Positions 26,924 through 35,697 of a stretch of 64,000 bases of DNA are shown one piece after another. The notes below the pieces were generated by a model. That model was not told the DNA's origin. It saw nothing but the letters and a program-made list of their open reading frames with translations, and searched no databases. Numbering within the stretch: the first letter of the stretch is position 1; each line of letters opens with the position of its first letter. The DNA comes from Anaerocolumna cellulosilytica (GTDB lineage: Bacteria > Bacillota > Clostridia > Lachnospirales > Lachnospiraceae), in assembly GCF_014218335.1 (NCBI RefSeq), contig NZ_AP023367.1:4397501-4461500 (forward strand), written 5' to 3'. Both the position numbers and the translations under genes were made by a program.

Positions 26924-27033
26924 TTTCTTACTCCTGCTTCCTGTTATATAAGTTGAATTAATATCTACCTATATAGTGACCGCCTTACGTCCTGCGGTTT
27001 ATTTTTAAGTTACTATTATTACTTTATTTTCTG

Positions 27034-27462
27034 TTAAAGCGGTCTGATATGAACAAGAGGCTGACCATATTCAACCATATTTTTATTTTCAACTAATATT
27101 TCTTCTACGATTCCATCATAAGAAGACTCTATTTCATTCATCAACTTCATTGCTTCCACAATACCGATGACCTGACCTTTTTTTACTTTATCACCTATTG
27201 AAATATAAGGCTCGCCGCCTTCTGTTTTGGCAGAATAAAAGGTTCCCACCATAGGTGATTTAATAGAAAACTTATGTGTTTCTTCTTCAACTGCCTCTTC
27301 CTTTGTAACCGAACTTGTTATAGGTATAGAACCTGCAACAGTACTTAACGCACCATGCTCTTTTTGAAAGGAAAGACTTAAATCTCCTTCCGCGTAGGTA
27401 AATGAAGTCAGATTTGATTCAGAAACTGTCTTTATCAACTTTATGATATTCTCAAATTCCAT
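27034..27462 (-). CDS. accB: Biotin carboxyl carrier protein of acetyl-CoA carboxylase
   Basis: 142 residues. The C-terminal biotinyl domain (residues about 65-142) has the biotinylated lysine in VEAMKLMNEIES; the N-terminal helical part and a Thr/Val-rich linker are typical. Starts 10 bp after fabF. Confidence 0.95.
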   Translation of the reverse strand: MEFENIIKLIKTVSESNLTSFTYAEGDLSLSFQKEHGALSTVAGSIPITSSVTKEEAVEEETHKFSIKSPMVGTFYSAKTEGGEPYISIGDKVKKGQVIGIVEAMKLMNEIESSYDGIVEEILVENKNMVEYGQPLVHIRPL

Positions 27463-27472
27463 ATGACCACTC

Positions 27473-28708
27473 CTATCCTACAAATTTTTTAACCAGTAAA
27501 CTGCCGTTATGACCACCAAAACCCATGGAATTACTTAAGGCATAGGTTATTGTTTTATCGGTAACAGGTTCCTTAGTATAATCTAAGTCTAAATCTTCAT
27601 CGGGTATCTGATAGCCTACGGTTGGATGGATATAATCCTCCATAACTGATTTTACACAAGTTATAAATTCTACGGCACCTGCTGCTCCAAGAAGATGACC
27701 CGTCATTGATTTGGTAGAGCTTATCTTTAATTTATAAGCGTAATCCCCAAATGCCTTCTTAATGGATAAGGTTTCAAAAAGGTCGTTATGATGGGTACTG
27801 GTTCCGTGGGCATTGATATAATCAACCTCTTCCGGCTTTATTCCTGCTTCATTAATGGCTAACAGCATGGCACGTGCTGCCCCTTCTCCGTCCTCTGATG
27901 GAGATGTAATATGAAAAGCATCACAAGTCGCTCCATAACCTACAATTTCTGCTAATATAGTGGCACCCCTTGCAACTGCATGCTCATAAGATTCAAGTAC
28001 AACAACTCCTGCACCTTCACCCATTACAAATCCACTTCTTTCCTTGTCAAATGGAATAGAGGCTCTTTCGGGATTGGTTTCGGTTGATAAAGCAGTCAAA
28101 GCACTAAATCCGGCAATACCTAAGGGAGTTATAGCTGCTTCCGTACCACCGGCTACCATAACATCTGCTTCATTACACTGGATGTAACGGCAAGCATCTC
28201 CAATTGAGTGGGTTCCTGTAGCACAAGCAGTTACTATATTGGTACATTTACCTTTTAAACCAAATGCTATAGCTACATTTCCTGCTGCCATATTAGATAT
28301 CATAAGAGGTACCAGCAAAGTAGCCGTCCTTTTCGGACCTTTTTCCAACAGCTTTTGATGCTCTCTTTCGATGGATTGGAGACTTCCGATACCGGAACCT
28401 ACAGAGACACCAATTCTTGTCAAGTCTTCTTTCTCCATATCAAGACCTGAATTCTGTATTGCCTGAGCAGAAGCTGCTACAGCATACTGGCAAAACGCTT
28501 CCATTCTCCTGGCTGCTTTGGCATCCATATATTTCTCAGCTTGGAAATCTTCCACCTGAGCTGCTAGTTTTACTTTATATTCATCCGTATTAAAATAGGA
28601 TATTGGTTTAAAATTTGTCTTTTGTTCTTTTACACTTTCCCAAAAGGTATCGATATCATTTCCGATAGGAGAAATAACTCCCATTCCCGTTACAACTACT
28701 CTTTTCAT
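27473..28708 (-). CDS. fabF: 3-oxoacyl-ACP synthase II
   Basis: 411 residues, thiolase fold. Catalytic Cys in TACATGTHSIGD, and the two histidines in NAHGTSTHHNDL and STKSMTGHLLGAAG. Condenses malonyl-ACP with acyl-ACP. A 325-bp gap separates it from fabG upstream; the gap contains no gene but does hold one copy of the repeated element. Confidence 0.95.
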   Translation of the reverse strand: MKRVVVTGMGVISPIGNDIDTFWESVKEQKTNFKPISYFNTDEYKVKLAAQVEDFQAEKYMDAKAARRMEAFCQYAVAASAQAIQNSGLDMEKEDLTRIGVSVGSGIGSLQSIEREHQKLLEKGPKRTATLLVPLMISNMAAGNVAIAFGLKGKCTNIVTACATGTHSIGDACRYIQCNEADVMVAGGTEAAITPLGIAGFSALTALSTETNPERASIPFDKERSGFVMGEGAGVVVLESYEHAVARGATILAEIVGYGATCDAFHITSPSEDGEGAARAMLLAINEAGIKPEEVDYINAHGTSTHHNDLFETLSIKKAFGDYAYKLKISSTKSMTGHLLGAAGAVEFITCVKSVMEDYIHPTVGYQIPDEDLDLDYTKEPVTDKTITYALSNSMGFGGHNGSLLVKKFVG

Positions 28709-28873
28709 GTTTTATACCCAATGTATATCATATCTTCATGAAGATGAAATCTTTCACTTTAGATAAGCATTTCATCCTAGTACAATTTCACCTTACTGAA
28801 GTCACTAAACGAAATGTTATTCCAAATATTCACCTTTGATATAATACACTACCACATACATTAAACTTTTTTA

Positions 28874-28923
28874 GGTTAAGAATTAACTGTGGCATCCTTT
28901 CTCTATTGATATTTTCTTTCACC
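28874..28923 (-). ncRNA. Repeated structured element, copy A (between fabG and fabF)
   Basis: Minus strand: GGTGAAAGAA and TTCTTAACC can pair around a core AGAAAGGATGCCACAG. The flank bases differ from the other two copies, yet pairing is largely kept. The rest of the 28709-29033 gap shows nothing recognisable beyond weak hairpins. Confidence 0.45.
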
Positions 28924-29033
28924 TAATTAGTAGCCAAGACAACTCCCTCGCCTCATATTTTAAATCCCCTCTTAACGAATTGCAATACAACCTAATTTCT
29001 CCCCAAGCTGCCTATACAGGACACAAGAATGAG

Positions 29034-29774
29034 TTAGATTCCAAGCCCACCATCAATCTGTATGGTCTGCCCGGTAATATAAGCCGCCTTATCAGATACT
29101 AAAAAAGCGGCTGCTTCTGCTATTTCCTCTGCTTCTCCTAAACGCCTTAGGGGTATAGCATCCATTACCTTCTCTTTTAGGTCTTCTTTTAAAACCGCCG
29201 TCATATCTGTTTTAATATATCCCGGTGCAATGGCATTCACAGTAATTCCCCTTGAACCTAATTCTTTTGCAAGGGATTTTGTCATACCTATAACCCCAGC
29301 TTTTGATGCACTGTAATTAATCTGACCTGCATTGCCCATTACGCCTGAGATGGAGGATATATTTACTATCCTTCCCTGTTTTTGTTTCAGCATAAGTCTT
29401 GCCGCCTGCTTTAAGCAGTTAAAGACTCCCTTTAGATTGGTATCTATAACCTGATCAAATTCTTCTTCGGACATTTTTAATATCAGGTTATCTCTTGTAA
29501 TACCAGCATTATTAATAAGAATATCAATTCTTCCCAACTGCTTTACCAAATCAGCAAACATGTTCTGGACTGCTGAAAAATCGGCTACATCAGCCTGATA
29601 AGCCAACGCTTTACCACCATTTTTCACTATCTCTTCTACTACTTCATCTGCTTTTTCTTTAGAGCCGTTATAATTTACAATAACCGTTGCCCCATAACCT
29701 GCCAGGGTAATTGCAATTGCTCTTCCGATTCCCCTGCTGGCACCGGTAACTAATGCAATCCTATTCGTTAACAT
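29034..29774 (-). CDS. fabG: 3-oxoacyl-ACP reductase
   Basis: 246 residues, classical short-chain dehydrogenase. NAD(P) motif TGASRGIGRA, NNAG, catalytic Ser (NISSISG) and YSASK. NADPH-dependent reduction of 3-oxoacyl-ACP. Its start overlaps the fabD stop by 7 bp. Confidence 0.95.
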   Translation of the reverse strand: MLTNRIALVTGASRGIGRAIAITLAGYGATVIVNYNGSKEKADEVVEEIVKNGGKALAYQADVADFSAVQNMFADLVKQLGRIDILINNAGITRDNLILKMSEEEFDQVIDTNLKGVFNCLKQAARLMLKQKQGRIVNISSISGVMGNAGQINYSASKAGVIGMTKSLAKELGSRGITVNAIAPGYIKTDMTAVLKEDLKEKVMDAIPLRRLGEAEEIAEAAAFLVSDKAAYITGQTIQIDGGLGI

Positions 29775-30694
29775 TTCATTACCTCCTTTAGTTTTTCTAA
29801 GTCTGCCGGCTTCTCAATATTTAGTATCTTACAACTTCTATCTATCTTTTTAATAAAGGCAGTCAAGGTTTTTCCTGGTCCTATTTCAACAAAGGTATCC
29901 ACTCCTGCCTTTATCATGTTTTCTACACTCTGCTGCCATTTTACCGGAGATGCCACCTGAGCGGATAGCAATCCCTTTATTGGTGATTTGTCTCTGATAA
30001 ATTCGGCAGTTACATTGGAGACGTATGGTATCATAGGTATATTGATTTCAACGGTTTCAAGTACCTTTGATAAGGATTCTCCTGCTTCTTTAAGCATTGG
30101 GGAGTGAAAAGGTCCGCTAACATTTAAGGCGATTACTTTCCTTGCCCCCTGCTTTGTCAATTCCTCACCGGCTGTTTCGACCGCTTCCTTCTCGCCGGTT
30201 ATTACTATCTGCCCGGGACAGTTATAATTGGCTATACCAACAATTCCAGATATCTCTTCACAAATTTCTTCAATCTTTTCCTTTTCAAGACCTATTACCG
30301 CAGCCATAGCACCAATTCCCGGCTTTACTGCATTTTGCATTAATTTTCCCCGTTCTCTTACAACCTGAATCCCCTCAGAAAAGTCAAGGACACCGCTTGC
30401 CATTAGTGCGGGGTATTCTCCAAGACTTAGGCCTGCACACACAAAGGGTTCAAATCCTAACGTTTTCACTTGGCTATAGATTGCCATACAAGTAGTAACC
30501 ATGGCTATCTGGGTATATTCTGTAATATTAAGCATGTCATTTTCTTCAAAGACTAGCTCCATCATGTCAATTCCTAATAATACACTGGCTTTGTGAAATA
30601 TCTCCCGAGAGCTTTCAAAGGTATCATAAAATTCTTTACCCATTCCGATGTACTGCGCTCCCTGACCGGGAAAGATAAATGCGGTTTTTCCCAT
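29768..30694 (-). CDS. fabD: Malonyl-CoA:ACP transacylase
   Basis: 308 residues. FPGQGAQYIGMG at the start, nucleophile motif GLSLGEY, and histidine in GPFHSPML. Moves malonyl from CoA to ACP. Overlaps fabG and follows fabK in the operon. Confidence 0.95.
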   Translation of the reverse strand: MGKTAFIFPGQGAQYIGMGKEFYDTFESSREIFHKASVLLGIDMMELVFEENDMLNITEYTQIAMVTTCMAIYSQVKTLGFEPFVCAGLSLGEYPALMASGVLDFSEGIQVVRERGKLMQNAVKPGIGAMAAVIGLEKEKIEEICEEISGIVGIANYNCPGQIVITGEKEAVETAGEELTKQGARKVIALNVSGPFHSPMLKEAGESLSKVLETVEINIPMIPYVSNVTAEFIRDKSPIKGLLSAQVASPVKWQQSVENMIKAGVDTFVEIGPGKTLTAFIKKIDRSCKILNIEKPADLEKLKEVMKC

Positions 30695-30778
30695 ATTTTA
30701 AACTCCAATCTGTGCACAGAGCACCTTTTGTAAATAAAACTAATATATTTGAATCTACGAATCATTCTATCAACTAAC

Positions 30779-31711
30779 TTAAAAATGGAAGTTTTGAATC
30801 AGATGCTTCATTTCGTCCACTATTTCCTCAATTATTTCTTTACAGGACTGTTCCTTTGAAACCAAACCGGCTATCTGTCCGGCCATAACAGAACCATTCA
30901 CCACATCGCCTTCCATCACAGCCTTACGCAAAGACCCTAAAGTCAGAAGCTCAAGCTCCTCAAAGCTTTTTCCCTCTTGCTCTAATTTGGCGTAATTCCT
31001 GGTCATCTGGTTACGAATGGATCTTACAGGGTGCCCTGTTGATCTTCCGGTTACAGCAGAATCGATATCCCTTGATGTAATAACCCTTTTCTTATAATTT
31101 TCATGTACTATGGATTCGTGGGAAACCACAAAACGGGTACCCACCTGGCCACCTTCCGCCCCAAGTAAAAATACAGCAGCAAGGCCTCTGCCGTCACCAA
31201 TACCGCCAGCAGCTATAACAGGAATAGTAACAGCATCAACAATCTGGGGAATTAGCGCCATTGTCGTAAGTTCTCCAATATGACCACCGGCTTCACAACC
31301 CTCTGCCACTACTGCGTCAGCACCATACTTCTCCATACGCTTTGCAAGGGCTACGGAAGCAACCACCGGAATTATTTTTATACCTGCTTCTTTCCACATA
31401 GGTATATAGCTCTCCGGATTACCTGCCCCGGTAGTAACTACCGGAACCTTTTCTTCTACAACCACCTTTGCAACTTCAGGGGCAAAAGGGCTAAGGAGCA
31501 TGATATTAACACCAAAGGGCTTATCTGTCAGTTCTCTTGCTTTTCTAATCTCTTCCCTTACCACTTCAGCCGGTGCATTACCGGCTGCAATGATTCCAAG
31601 TCCCCCGGCGTTTGATACTGCCGCCGCCAGATGATGTTCCGCTACCCAGGCCATCCCCCCCTGAATAATCGGATATTCTATATTTAGCAATTCGCTAATT
31701 CTTGTTCTCAT
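30779..31711 (-). CDS. fabK: Enoyl-ACP reductase II (FMN type)
   Basis: 310 residues, FMN TIM barrel of the nitronate monooxygenase/FabK group: IIQGGMAWVAEHHLAAAVS, GCEAGGHIG and AAGGIGDGRG. Its place between acpP and fabD makes it the enoyl-ACP reductase rather than a nitronate monooxygenase. This enzyme type is generally insensitive to triclosan. Confidence 0.93.
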   Translation of the reverse strand: MRTRISELLNIEYPIIQGGMAWVAEHHLAAAVSNAGGLGIIAAGNAPAEVVREEIRKARELTDKPFGVNIMLLSPFAPEVAKVVVEEKVPVVTTGAGNPESYIPMWKEAGIKIIPVVASVALAKRMEKYGADAVVAEGCEAGGHIGELTTMALIPQIVDAVTIPVIAAGGIGDGRGLAAVFLLGAEGGQVGTRFVVSHESIVHENYKKRVITSRDIDSAVTGRSTGHPVRSIRNQMTRNYAKLEQEGKSFEELELLTLGSLRKAVMEGDVVNGSVMAGQIAGLVSKEQSCKEIIEEIVDEMKHLIQNFHF

Positions 31712-31738
31712 GAATCTTCCTCACCTTTTCTTACAGAC

Positions 31739-31969
31739 TTATTCCACGCCTTTATTCTTTAGGTAATTAATGACATCTTCAACTGTACCAATGCTATTTA
31801 AATCTTCAGAAGGAATCTCCACATCGAATTCTTCCTCCAATGCCATTACTAATTCGAATAAGTCCAGAGAGTCTGCTCCAAAATCCTCTTTAAAGGATGA
31901 TTCTTCTTTAATCTCACTTATTTCTACCGTTAATTGATTTGCAATAATTTCTTTTAATTTTTCTATCAT
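31739..31969 (-). CDS. acpP: Acyl carrier protein
   Basis: 76 residues from ATG 31969 (ribosome site AAGGAGAAAGAAC). The phosphopantetheine attachment motif GADSLDLFELVM is at about 35. Small acidic protein carrying acyl chains between the Fab enzymes. A likely internal promoter sits just upstream. Confidence 0.96.
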   Translation of the reverse strand: MIEKLKEIIANQLTVEISEIKEESSFKEDFGADSLDLFELVMALEEEFDVEIPSEDLNSIGTVEDVINYLKNKGVE

Positions 31970-32001
31970 GTTCTTTCTCCTTAAATTCAAATAATTTTTA
32001 T

Positions 32002-32031
32002 AATATATGAAAACAGCTTAATTTATGACAA
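32002..32031 (-). promoter_or_regulatory. Possible internal promoter of the acpP-fab genes with flanking direct repeats
   Basis: Minus-strand TTGTCA (32026-32031), 18 bp, TATATT (32002-32007). A 9-bp direct repeat CTTAATTTA occurs on the plus strand at 32017-32025 and 32038-32046, exactly 21 bp apart and bracketing the -35, which suggests a regulator site. Confidence 0.45.
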
Positions 32032-32038
32032 AAATGAC

Positions 32039-32479
32039 TTAATTTAAAGCTGCTTTATTCCTTTTTAATAAAAAACTTCCTTTATTTTTGGTAATAAAAA
32101 AGAGGAGAATTCCTATTACCAGCACAAGAGTTGCTGTGATACCTGATACAATCTTAACAAATATATTTATTTTTTTCTGGAAAATGTGTATGCTAAAACC
32201 GAATCCTGAGGTTTTACTTTCACACTCTTTTAGCTCATTTGTTATTGCTTCCATAGGCTGTTCTTCCTTATAAGAATAATCACTATATATCAACTCAGAA
32301 GCTTCTGATGATTCCTCCTGCATAAAGGTTTCTTCAGATTGCTCTGTGGTTTTTTTTAATGAAAATAGTTTCTTTAAGAAAGAGAATACGCCACCTTTTA
32401 AATCTCTTTCCATATAATTATCCTGGAGTAATTCCGGATTCAGTTCACTCAGCATATCAATTAACAATAGTTCATTCAT
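32039..32479 (-). CDS. Putative anti-sigma membrane protein
   Basis: 146 residues from ATG 32479 (a GTG 18 bp upstream also possible). The N-terminus NELLLIDMLSELNPELLQD resembles the short helical motif of clostridial anti-sigma proteins; then a basic/acidic linker and one membrane helix near residues 112-134 (FVKIVSGITATLVLVIGIL). It directly follows an ECF-type sigma gene, the classical arrangement, and precedes acpP by about 70 bp. No enzyme domain. Anti-sigma role is inferred. Confidence 0.6.
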   Translation of the reverse strand: MNELLLIDMLSELNPELLQDNYMERDLKGGVFSFLKKLFSLKKTTEQSEETFMQEESSEASELIYSDYSYKEEQPMEAITNELKECESKTSGFGFSIHIFQKKINIFVKIVSGITATLVLVIGILLFFITKNKGSFLLKRNKAALN

Positions 32480-32508
32480 AGTTTTTACCCATGCCACTTG
32501 TCAGTAGG

Positions 32509-32557
32509 ACTGAAAGAATCAACTGCGGCTTCCTTTCTCATTATATTTTCTTTCAAT
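32509..32557 (-). ncRNA. Repeated structured element, copy B (between sigma and anti-sigma genes)
   Basis: Minus strand: ATTGAAAGAA pairs with TTCTTTCAGT (10 bp, one G-U) around the core AGAAAGGAAGCCGCAG. Best-formed stem of the three copies. Confidence 0.5.
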
Positions 32558-32620
32558 CAGGCAACTTGTATGTCTTGCTTATCATTTCAGCAAATTAGTT
32601 AGTGCGTGAAATCAGCAAAT

Positions 32621-33196
32621 CTACATACAAAAATTAGTATGTTTCTCTTTTTCGTATTCCTGCTTCATTTTACCTCTAAGTCTTGAAAGTCTGCTGTCAA
32701 CAGCAGTTACCGTCATCTTCATAGAAGCTGCAATATCCTTAGAGGATTGCAGATAAAAATATTTCCTAATAACCAGTTCATGGTCTTTTTTATTTAAATT
32801 GCTGATAATTGCGTTCAGCAAATGAATATCTTGTTTGCGGAACACCTGCCCTTCTACACTTTGCCTTTGGTCAACATAATATTTTGCAATATCAGATATA
32901 TCCTCAGGAAGCTCACGGTCTTCTCTTTTGCTTAAATCACGAAGTTTATTAATAGCCGTATTTCTAACAATAACTTTAAGATAAGTTTTTAAAGAAGCCT
33001 TCTCCATATCGTATTGCTCTATATGGTTCCATAGCTTTAAATAAGTATCATTCACGCATTCTTCGATGTCTCTTGAGCGGCTGCCAAGAATGCCCACAGC
33101 TATATGAACTAACAACTTTTCGTACTTATCAGCTAACTTTAATAAACCTGTCTCATCTTTGTTATAGATAAGGTTTATTATTGCTTCATCTTTCAA
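32621..33196 (-). CDS. ECF-type RNA polymerase sigma factor
   Basis: 191 residues from TTG 33196, which sits 8 bp after AGGAGG. Region 2 (DIEECVNDTYLKLWNHIEQY) and region 4 (DHELVIRKYFYLQSSKDIAASMKM in pieces, then VDSRLSRLRGKMK) are clear. The small size fits an extracytoplasmic-function sigma. First gene of the fatty-acid locus on this strand, followed by its putative anti-sigma. It may link envelope state to membrane lipid synthesis; that is inference. Confidence 0.85.
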   Translation of the reverse strand: MKDEAIINLIYNKDETGLLKLADKYEKLLVHIAVGILGSRSRDIEECVNDTYLKLWNHIEQYDMEKASLKTYLKVIVRNTAINKLRDLSKREDRELPEDISDIAKYYVDQRQSVEGQVFRKQDIHLLNAIISNLNKKDHELVIRKYFYLQSSKDIAASMKMTVTAVDSRLSRLRGKMKQEYEKEKHTNFCM

Positions 33197-33579
33197 GTTA
33201 GAAGCCTCCTTCCTCTGCGCTCTAATACATATACACCTAATTTATATATATCTTGCATATAAATTATTTTTTTTCATTCATTTCTTATTATCACCCGAAA
33301 GTATCATACAAGTCAAATTAAGTTTTTCTTTATATTTACATATTTTACTGATTAAACCAATTTAATAACTATATAAGAAGGTATATTTATTCAAAAAATG
33401 TTCTATTACTATTAATTATTTCAATTATACTATAAATAAAAAATCACTATTTCTATTATAATACATGTTCATATGGATAACATTCGTAGAATCGTATATG
33501 CTTTACGAAATGATTCGGTTACATTTATTCATATTTTACAAGCATTTGGCTATAAATGGTTCTAAAATATACTTTTTTA
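33197..33579. other. Intergenic, divergent AT-rich region
   Basis: No ORF with a ribosome site and no RNA fold recognised. It must contain the promoter of the sigma-led operon, which I could not place with confidence. Confidence 0.4.
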
Positions 33580-33609
33580 TTGACACTATCTTAATTACTG
33601 TTATATAAT
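33580..33609 (+). promoter_or_regulatory. Promoter of the XRE regulator
   Basis: TTGACA (33580-33585), 18 bp, TATAAT (33604-33609), about 50 bp upstream of the start codon. Confidence 0.7.
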
Positions 33610-33660
33610 TATTTTATACTATTCTCATTTGGTTGATGATGTCTAATAGGAGGATTATTC

Positions 33661-34026
33661 ATGGATTTTAGCAATCGGTTAAAATACTTAAGACAGAAAC
33701 ACAAACTGACGCAAGGAGAGTTAGCAGCAGTCATCGGTTTAAAGTCTACTGCAATTTCTAATTATGAATCAAAGCGCAATGAACCTTCTCTTGAGAAGTT
33801 AATTTCCTTATCTGATTACTTTAACGTATCTTGTGACTATATGTTAGGAATTACTGACAATTCTTTGAGAGTAGGAAGTGATGATTTGGATGATGAAACT
33901 GCTGATTTCTTTATTCTATACCGACGATTAAATAACCTTAATACCTCTGAAATTAGGAATTATGCCAGGTATCTGCTCTATAAGCAGGAGAAATTAGCCC
34001 AAAGCTTAAAAGAAAATAATCCATGA
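33661..34026 (+). CDS. XRE-family helix-turn-helix regulator
   Basis: 121 residues. Residues 5-60 form a Cro/CI-type helix-turn-helix (LRQKHKLTQGELAAVIGLK, AISNYESKRNEPSLEKL). The C-terminal half is helical and likely mediates dimers. Ribosome site AGGAGGATTATTC. Of the type common on phages and mobile elements, in line with an accessory patch here; could also be a chromosomal repressor. Confidence 0.85.
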   Translation: MDFSNRLKYLRQKHKLTQGELAAVIGLKSTAISNYESKRNEPSLEKLISLSDYFNVSCDYMLGITDNSLRVGSDDLDDETADFFILYRRLNNLNTSEIRNYARYLLYKQEKLAQSLKENNP

Positions 34027-34104
34027 GAAAGAATAGGATAGATGAATAAATTAAATTGTACAAAAAATGATTACATACAAAACAATACTTATCCCAATAA
34101 TTAG

Positions 34105-34150
34105 TAAGTGTCTTACAATTTTACGCTAACTGTAAGACACTTATTTTTTA
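34105..34150 (+). terminator. Terminator after the XRE regulator
   Basis: 13-bp perfect stem (34105-34117 with 34131-34143) followed by a T-rich run. Confidence 0.85.
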
Positions 34151-34326
34151 TTTTATAGTATTCCACAGTCTCTGATTACCAGAATATTCTTAATAGAAAT
34201 TCCAGAGTTCTTTCATATAATAAAGAATACATATTACAACAAATTTTATATTTTTACAAAAAATCCTATCATTTATTGTGCATATGTGATAATATGTATT
34301 TATCAATTAGCGAAAGGGTGGGCATT

Positions 34327-34533
34327 ATGCAACAATATGTAGTATTACAAGTAACATTAAAAGAAAAGTTTATTGGAACGGGGTCAGGAAATTTAACAGA
34401 ACTAGAAGGCGTAATTAATACTCAAGCAGCAAAGGGTTACAGATTACATACAATATCTACAGCCGCTGCCGGAAGTAAAGGCTTCTTAGGCGGAGACAGA
34501 ATACAAGCTACACTTATATTTGAGCGTCTATAG
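34327..34533 (+). CDS. DUF4177-type small protein
   Basis: 68 residues from ATG 34327, preceded by AAAGGGTGGG. A compact alpha-beta protein with EGVINTQAAKGYRLHTIST, the DUF4177 hallmark, and a C-terminal strand TLIFERL. Function unknown. Own terminator downstream. Confidence 0.7.
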   Translation: MQQYVVLQVTLKEKFIGTGSGNLTELEGVINTQAAKGYRLHTISTAAAGSKGFLGGDRIQATLIFERL

Positions 34534-34550
34534 CATAAAAAACCTCCAAC

Positions 34551-34583
34551 AAAAGGGGCAGTTAAATATCTGTCCCCTTTTTT
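34551..34583 (+). terminator. Terminator after the DUF4177 gene
   Basis: AAAAGGGGCAG and CTGTCCCCTTTT pair with one bulge, then a T run; also close to the 3' end of the converging kinase gene. Confidence 0.75.
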
Positions 34584-34591
34584 ATTATCTA

Positions 34592-35605
34592 TCAATTATT
34601 TACAAATATAAATCTGTCGTTATTCTTGTATTTCCTAATTACATAATCACATAAATAATTTACCATGTTTTTTATGTAATCATACTCTTCTGGGTTAGAG
34701 GATAAAAACAGCATATTATCAATTACTGATAACACAAAAAAACTTTCAATCATTTTTTCATAATCATTTGGTAATAGGGAAATATTTTTATATCCTTTTA
34801 TGAAGAGTCTACGATTTTCATTACTAAGGTGCATTAATGTTAGTGCTATATCATATAAGTAATAACCAAATCCACATCTTGAAAAATCTATTAAAAAAAT
34901 TTCATTACCATTAACAATATAATTACACTCATTTAGATCTCCATGTATTAGCCCCCAGTTTTCATTCTTAGATAAGTTTTTCTTAATAAATTCGATAATA
35001 TTTATAGCACATTTATAAATCTCATCGAATTTCATCTTGGATAGAATATTAATATCTACAAGTTTATCTAATTTTAATAAATTAGTCTTGCTAGTTTCTA
35101 AGTCATGTTCTATTCTAATAAATTCCTCGGATGTTTCACATTGATTTGAATATTTGTGTAATTTAGCCATTTCCTCACCTAATTTAAGGGCCAATCCATT
35201 ATATTTCTCATTATTTATATCAATCGTATCTCCATCAATCCATCTAAGTACTGTAACATTTAAATCCTTACCTAATGATTCATTGAAAACTCTTGTTACA
35301 AAACTATTGTATCTATTTTTTACTGGTGCTTGTACTGTAAATAACTCACAAGCATTAAGTTTTTCAAGTAATAGTAATTCCGAATTTATCATACTAATAT
35401 TATTTTGATACTCATCACCCTCATCAATGGATTTGTGAATCCTAACTAAGTACTTTTCTTCACTACTCTTCTTTTCAATACAAAATGTAATATTCTCACT
35501 TTGTTGTAAGAAAGAAATATCATCATAACAAATTTCATATTCTTTTAAGACCTTTTGTGCAAACTTATAGTACTCTTTTATATCTTCTTTATATTTTGTA
35601 TTCAC
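34592..35605 (-). CDS. APH-fold phosphotransferase (aminoglycoside/homoserine kinase type)
   Basis: 337 residues from GTG 35605, 6 bp after AAGGAG; the open frame runs 27 codons further up. Kinase-like fold: catalytic loop LIHGDLNECNYI at about 230-240 and metal motif FLIDFSRCGFGYY. Substrate unknown; the family includes antibiotic, homoserine and sugar kinases. The gene is notably AT-rich (many AAT, ATA and AAA codons) compared with its neighbours and lies beside an integrase remnant, so acquisition by transfer is likely. Confidence 0.75.
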   Translation of the reverse strand: MNTKYKEDIKEYYKFAQKVLKEYEICYDDISFLQQSENITFCIEKKSSEEKYLVRIHKSIDEGDEYQNNISMINSELLLLEKLNACELFTVQAPVKNRYNSFVTRVFNESLGKDLNVTVLRWIDGDTIDINNEKYNGLALKLGEEMAKLHKYSNQCETSEEFIRIEHDLETSKTNLLKLDKLVDINILSKMKFDEIYKCAINIIEFIKKNLSKNENWGLIHGDLNECNYIVNGNEIFLIDFSRCGFGYYLYDIALTLMHLSNENRRLFIKGYKNISLLPNDYEKMIESFFVLSVIDNMLFLSSNPEEYDYIKNMVNYLCDYVIRKYKNNDRFIFVNN

Positions 35606-35697
35606 ATTATTCTCCTTCGTATCCCTTTTTGTTCCAATCGGGCTACCAATCTGTTTCAATCCATCTACTTTGGTATTAATAATCATTTCTTTTGTAG

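Noticed and set aside
28709-28873. Missing small gene such as fabH or a second ACP in the fabG-fabF gap
   Set aside because: All frames are interrupted; no protein-like stretch found.
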